Assembly (NCBI RefSeq): GCF_004357985.1 | Contig: NZ_SMTF01000004.1 | Span: 62,001 to 126,000, forward strand | Origin: Luteimonas aestuarii | Lineage (GTDB): Bacteria > Pseudomonadota > Gammaproteobacteria > Xanthomonadales > Xanthomonadaceae | Length of the DNA: 64,000 nt | Direction: 5' to 3' | Shown here: in pieces, positions 59,615 through 64,000 of the stretch | Layout: every line of letters begins with the position of its first letter | Position numbering within the stretch: the first letter of the stretch is position 1 | Program-made: the position numbers and the translations under genes | The notes under the pieces: generated by a model | Database searches by the model: none | What the model was told of the DNA's origin: nothing | Seen by the model: only the letters and a program-made list of their open reading frames with translations

Positions 59615-59759
59615 GGGCCTGCTCCACGTCGGGGAAGCCGGGATTCTGGTGCGGTGCCGGTGTCGCGGTCAAACGCCGATGGTCATGGCAGCGCATCCGG
59701 CACATGCGAGCCGTGATGCAAGCGCATATCCTCACCACAGACTTCCCATGGAACCCGAC

Positions 59760-61577
59760 ATGCGCCGCAGCCTGCCCGCCATCGCCCTCCTCGCCCTTGC
59801 CCTGGCCGCCTGCAACGGCAGCGCCGGAGGCGACGCGTCCCGTCCGACGTCCGATACGCATGCGGCATCGCAATCGCAATCGCAGGCCGACATCGCATTC
59901 GCAGCATTGTCCGCGCGCTATCTCGACGAGGCGCTGGCGTTCTCCCCGGTGTCTGCGACGCAGATCGGCGACCACCGCTTCGATGCGCAGATCGACGACA
60001 TGAGCGCCGAGGGCCGAGCGGCATCGGCTGCCTTCAACCGCGCCATGCTGGCCGAACTGGACGCCATCGACGATGCGGCCCTGTCGCGTGAGCACCAGGT
60101 GGATGCGCGCATCCTGCGCAACCACCTGCAGTACGCGCTGTGGCAGGAAGAAACATTCCAGTCGTGGGCCTGGGATCCGCAGATCTACAGCGGCCTGGCC
60201 GGTGGCGCGATCTACGGCCTGATGGCGCGTGAGTTCGCGCCCCTGCCCGAGCGCATGCGTTCTGCGATGGAGCGCATGGAACGCCTGCCCACGCTGTTCG
60301 CACAGGCGCGCGCGAACCTCGATCCGTCACGCGTGCCGAAGACGCATGCCGAGACCGTGGCGCGCCAGAACGCCGGCGTGCTGACCTTGCTGGACACCTT
60401 CATCACGCCGAACGCCGGCGAGTTGCAGGGCGCAGACCGCGAGCGCCTGGATGCCGCCGTCGAGACGCTGCGCGACGCCGTCGCCGAACACCAGCAATGG
60501 CTGGACGACACGCTGGTGCCGAATGCGACCGGCGAGTTCCGCATCGGCGCCGAGCGCTACGACCAGCAGCTGAAGTTCGCACTCAACGCCTCGCTGTCGC
60601 GTGCCGAAATCAAGCAACGTGCCGAAGCCGAGCTGTCGCGCATCCGCGACGAGATGTACGCCGTCGCGCGCACCGTGCTGGCCGACCAGCCCGGCGCACC
60701 GGATACACCTGAAAGGCCCGACGAGAACCAGAAGCAGGCGGCGATCGAGGCTGCGATGGAACTCGCCTACGCCGAGCGCCCGGAACGCGATGGCGTGGTC
60801 GATTTCGCCAAGCACACGCTGGAGGTCGCCACCGACTTCGTACGCGCCAAAGACCTTGTGACGGTGCCGGACGATCCGGTGAAGATCATCCTGATGCCGG
60901 AGTTCCAGCGCGGCTTTTCGGTCGCGTATTGCGATTCGCCCGGCCCGCTGGACAAGGGCCTGGACACCTACTACGCGATCTCGCCGATCCCGGACGAGTG
61001 GAGCGAGGCACAGGTCGACTCGTTCCTGCGCGAGTACAACAACTACATGATCCACGTGCTCACCATCCACGAGGCGATGCCGGGGCATTACCTCGAGGGC
61101 GCGCATTCGGTGAACCACCCTTCCACGCTGCGCGCCGTGTTCCGCTCCGGCCCCTTTGCCGAAGGCTGGGCGGTCTATACCGAGCGCACCCTGGCCGATG
61201 CAGGCTACCTCGACAACGACCCGCTGTTCCGGCTGATGCAGCTGAAGTTCTACGCCCGCGCCGTGGCCAACGCCATCCTCGACCAGGGCATCCACGTGGA
61301 CAACTGGACGCGGGAACAGGCGATGGACCTCATGGTGCGCCAGACCTTCCAGCAGCAGAGTGAAGCCGACGGCAAGTGGATCCGCGCACAGCTGTCCTCG
61401 ACCCAGCTGGCGACCTACTTCGTCGGTGCGCAGGAGCATTTCGATGCCCGCCGCGCCGCCGAGGCCAAGCTGGGCGACGGTTTCGACGTGAAGGCCTACC
61501 ACGACGGCATCCTCGCGCAGGGCGCACCGCCGGTCCGTTTCGCGCGCCAGCTGCTGTTGGGCGAGCCGATCGAGTAG
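59760..61577 (+). CDS. DUF885 family lipoprotein peptidase
   Basis: A 605-residue protein. MRRSLPAIALLALALAACNGS is a lipoprotein signal (lipobox Cys 18). The zinc motif HEAMPGHYLEG lies at residues 437-447 and EGWAVYTERTLAD follows, together the M3/DUF885 metallopeptidase signature (HExxPGH). Probably a periplasmic membrane-anchored peptidase of broad specificity. ATG 59760 is chosen; an ATG four codons earlier is possible. fdhD starts 3 bases after its stop. Confidence 0.9.
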   Translation: MRRSLPAIALLALALAACNGSAGGDASRPTSDTHAASQSQSQADIAFAALSARYLDEALAFSPVSATQIGDHRFDAQIDDMSAEGRAASAAFNRAMLAELDAIDDAALSREHQVDARILRNHLQYALWQEETFQSWAWDPQIYSGLAGGAIYGLMAREFAPLPERMRSAMERMERLPTLFAQARANLDPSRVPKTHAETVARQNAGVLTLLDTFITPNAGELQGADRERLDAAVETLRDAVAEHQQWLDDTLVPNATGEFRIGAERYDQQLKFALNASLSRAEIKQRAEAELSRIRDEMYAVARTVLADQPGAPDTPERPDENQKQAAIEAAMELAYAERPERDGVVDFAKHTLEVATDFVRAKDLVTVPDDPVKIILMPEFQRGFSVAYCDSPGPLDKGLDTYYAISPIPDEWSEAQVDSFLREYNNYMIHVLTIHEAMPGHYLEGAHSVNHPSTLRAVFRSGPFAEGWAVYTERTLADAGYLDNDPLFRLMQLKFYARAVANAILDQGIHVDNWTREQAMDLMVRQTFQQQSEADGKWIRAQLSSTQLATYFVGAQEHFDARRAAEAKLGDGFDVKAYHDGILAQGAPPVRFARQLLLGEPIE

Positions 61578-61580
61578 CCG

Positions 61581-62434
61581 GTGGTGGAGGCGCGCCAGGA
61601 TCCGCGGACGGACGGCGCGCCGCAAGGCGCGGTACGGCGCGAGCCGCTGCGTCTTCGCGGCGATGCCGCTGCGCGCGAAGCGGACTGGATCGCCGAGGAA
61701 ATCCCTGTCGCCTTCGCGTTCAATGGCGAGCCGTTCGCGGTGATGATGGCCACGCCTGCGGATATTGCGGACTTCGCCGTGGGGTTCGCCCTCAGCGAAG
61801 GCATCGTCGAAACGGCCAATGAACTGCAGATCGAGGCCATCGACACCACGGTCGACGGCATTGCGGTGTCGCTGCGCGTGCCGGCCGCGCGCATGGCCGC
61901 CATGTCGGAACGCAAACGCAACATCGAAGGCCGCAGCGGCTGCGGCATCTGCGGCGCGGCGTCGATCGATGCGGTGCTGCGGCCACCACGGCGCGTATCC
62001 GGGGGCATCGCCATCGCATCCGGATCCCTTGCTGCCGCACTGATCGAACTGGAGCGCCGGCAGCCGCTGAATGCGCTGACCGGCGCCACCCACGCCGCCG
62101 CATGGGCCGATGCCGAAGGCCGGCTGCTGCTGGTACGCGAGGACGTGGGCCGGCACAACGCGCTGGACAAGCTGATTGGTGCCATGCAGGCCGCCGACAT
62201 CGATGCCGGCAGCGGCTTCTGCGTCGTCACCAGCCGCGCCAGCTACGAAATGGCGATGAAGGCCGCGCAGTCGGGCATGCCGATGCTGGCCGCGATCTCC
62301 GCTCCCACCGCACTTGCCATCGCGCTTGCAGACAGCGCCGGCATGACCCTGGTCGGCTTCGCGCGGGGCGATGGCTGCGTGGCCTATGCGCACCCGCATC
62401 GCCTGCACGCGTCGCCGCTGGCAGAATCCTCGCC

Positions 62435-62438
<4 letters not shown>
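61581..62438 (+). CDS. fdhD: Formate dehydrogenase accessory sulfurtransferase FdhD
   Basis: A 285-residue protein that transfers sulfur from IscS to the molybdenum cofactor of formate dehydrogenases. The conserved SGCGICGAAS carries Cys 121 and Cys 124, the same Cys position as the Escherichia coli catalytic residue. Other motifs are VREDVGRHNALDKLIG and VTSRASYEMAMKAA. GTG 61581 is the likely start. Its stop overlaps the start of the molybdopterin oxidoreductase (ATGA), which fits their functional link. Confidence 0.95.

Positions 62439-64000
<1,562 letters not shown>

Overview
The window comes from a high-GC gammaproteobacterium, most likely a Xanthomonadaceae member close to Lysobacter or Luteimonas. 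The basis is gene order (pyrG-kdsA-eno-ftsB-ispD-ispF-truD and surE-pcm-yqaA-nlpD), the absence of rpoS next to nlpD, the very high GC, and dispersed repeats whose chance ORFs read like the 'CPVEKSRR' peptides I associate with this family. Genus is inference. I see no prophage, IS transposase, CRISPR array, tRNA or rRNA. Genes are densely packed, with many ATGA or GTGA stop/start overlaps.

Region 1 (1-10,023) opens inside a gene for a secreted heme-c protein and continues with folP, ftsH, rlmE, yhbY and a Mth938-type gene. Next come the envelope and stress genes nlpD, yqaA, pcm and surE, then smr. A 50-base copy of the nlpD tail lies just downstream of nlpD. Region 2 (10,033-17,859, minus strand) is a long housekeeping run: pyrG, kdsA, an unknown secreted protein with a TTG start, eno, ftsB, ispD, an unknown secreted protein, ispF, truD and a small lipoprotein. 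From kdsA to truD most junctions overlap, linking KDO, glycolysis, cell division and isoprenoid genes.

Region 3 (17,992-38,459) is mixed. It holds an Ala-rich secreted protein, parE, DUF1697, N-formylglutamate amidohydrolase, glutathione reductase, a DadA-like oxidase, DUF418, slyD, two NlpC/P60 hydrolases, transporters, small membrane proteins, a lipoprotein alkaline phosphatase, a patatin, HemJ, a methyltransferase and a polyhydroxyalkanoate depolymerase.

Region 4 (38,473-46,367) holds a putative secreted gluzincin-type protein, a PadR/HAAS pair, a periplasmic cyclophilin, a Tat-type aldo/keto reductase, an ArsR regulator with a clear operator-like palindrome driving a DUF2867 fusion gene, and a DUF4349 lipoprotein.

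Region 5 (46,409-59,614, minus strand) is the most unusual part. Two Tat-signal TldD paralogues and a signal-less TldE partner are followed, after a large inverted-repeat element, by DUF4159, MoxR, DUF58, a BatA-like protein, a DUF4175-like protein with a His/Asp-rich segment, and a further membrane protein. The MoxR block resembles aerotolerance (Bat) operons but lacks a recognisable BatB. Region 6 (59,760-64,000) has a DUF885 lipoprotein peptidase, fdhD and the start of a YdeP-type molybdopterin oxidoreductase that runs off the window.
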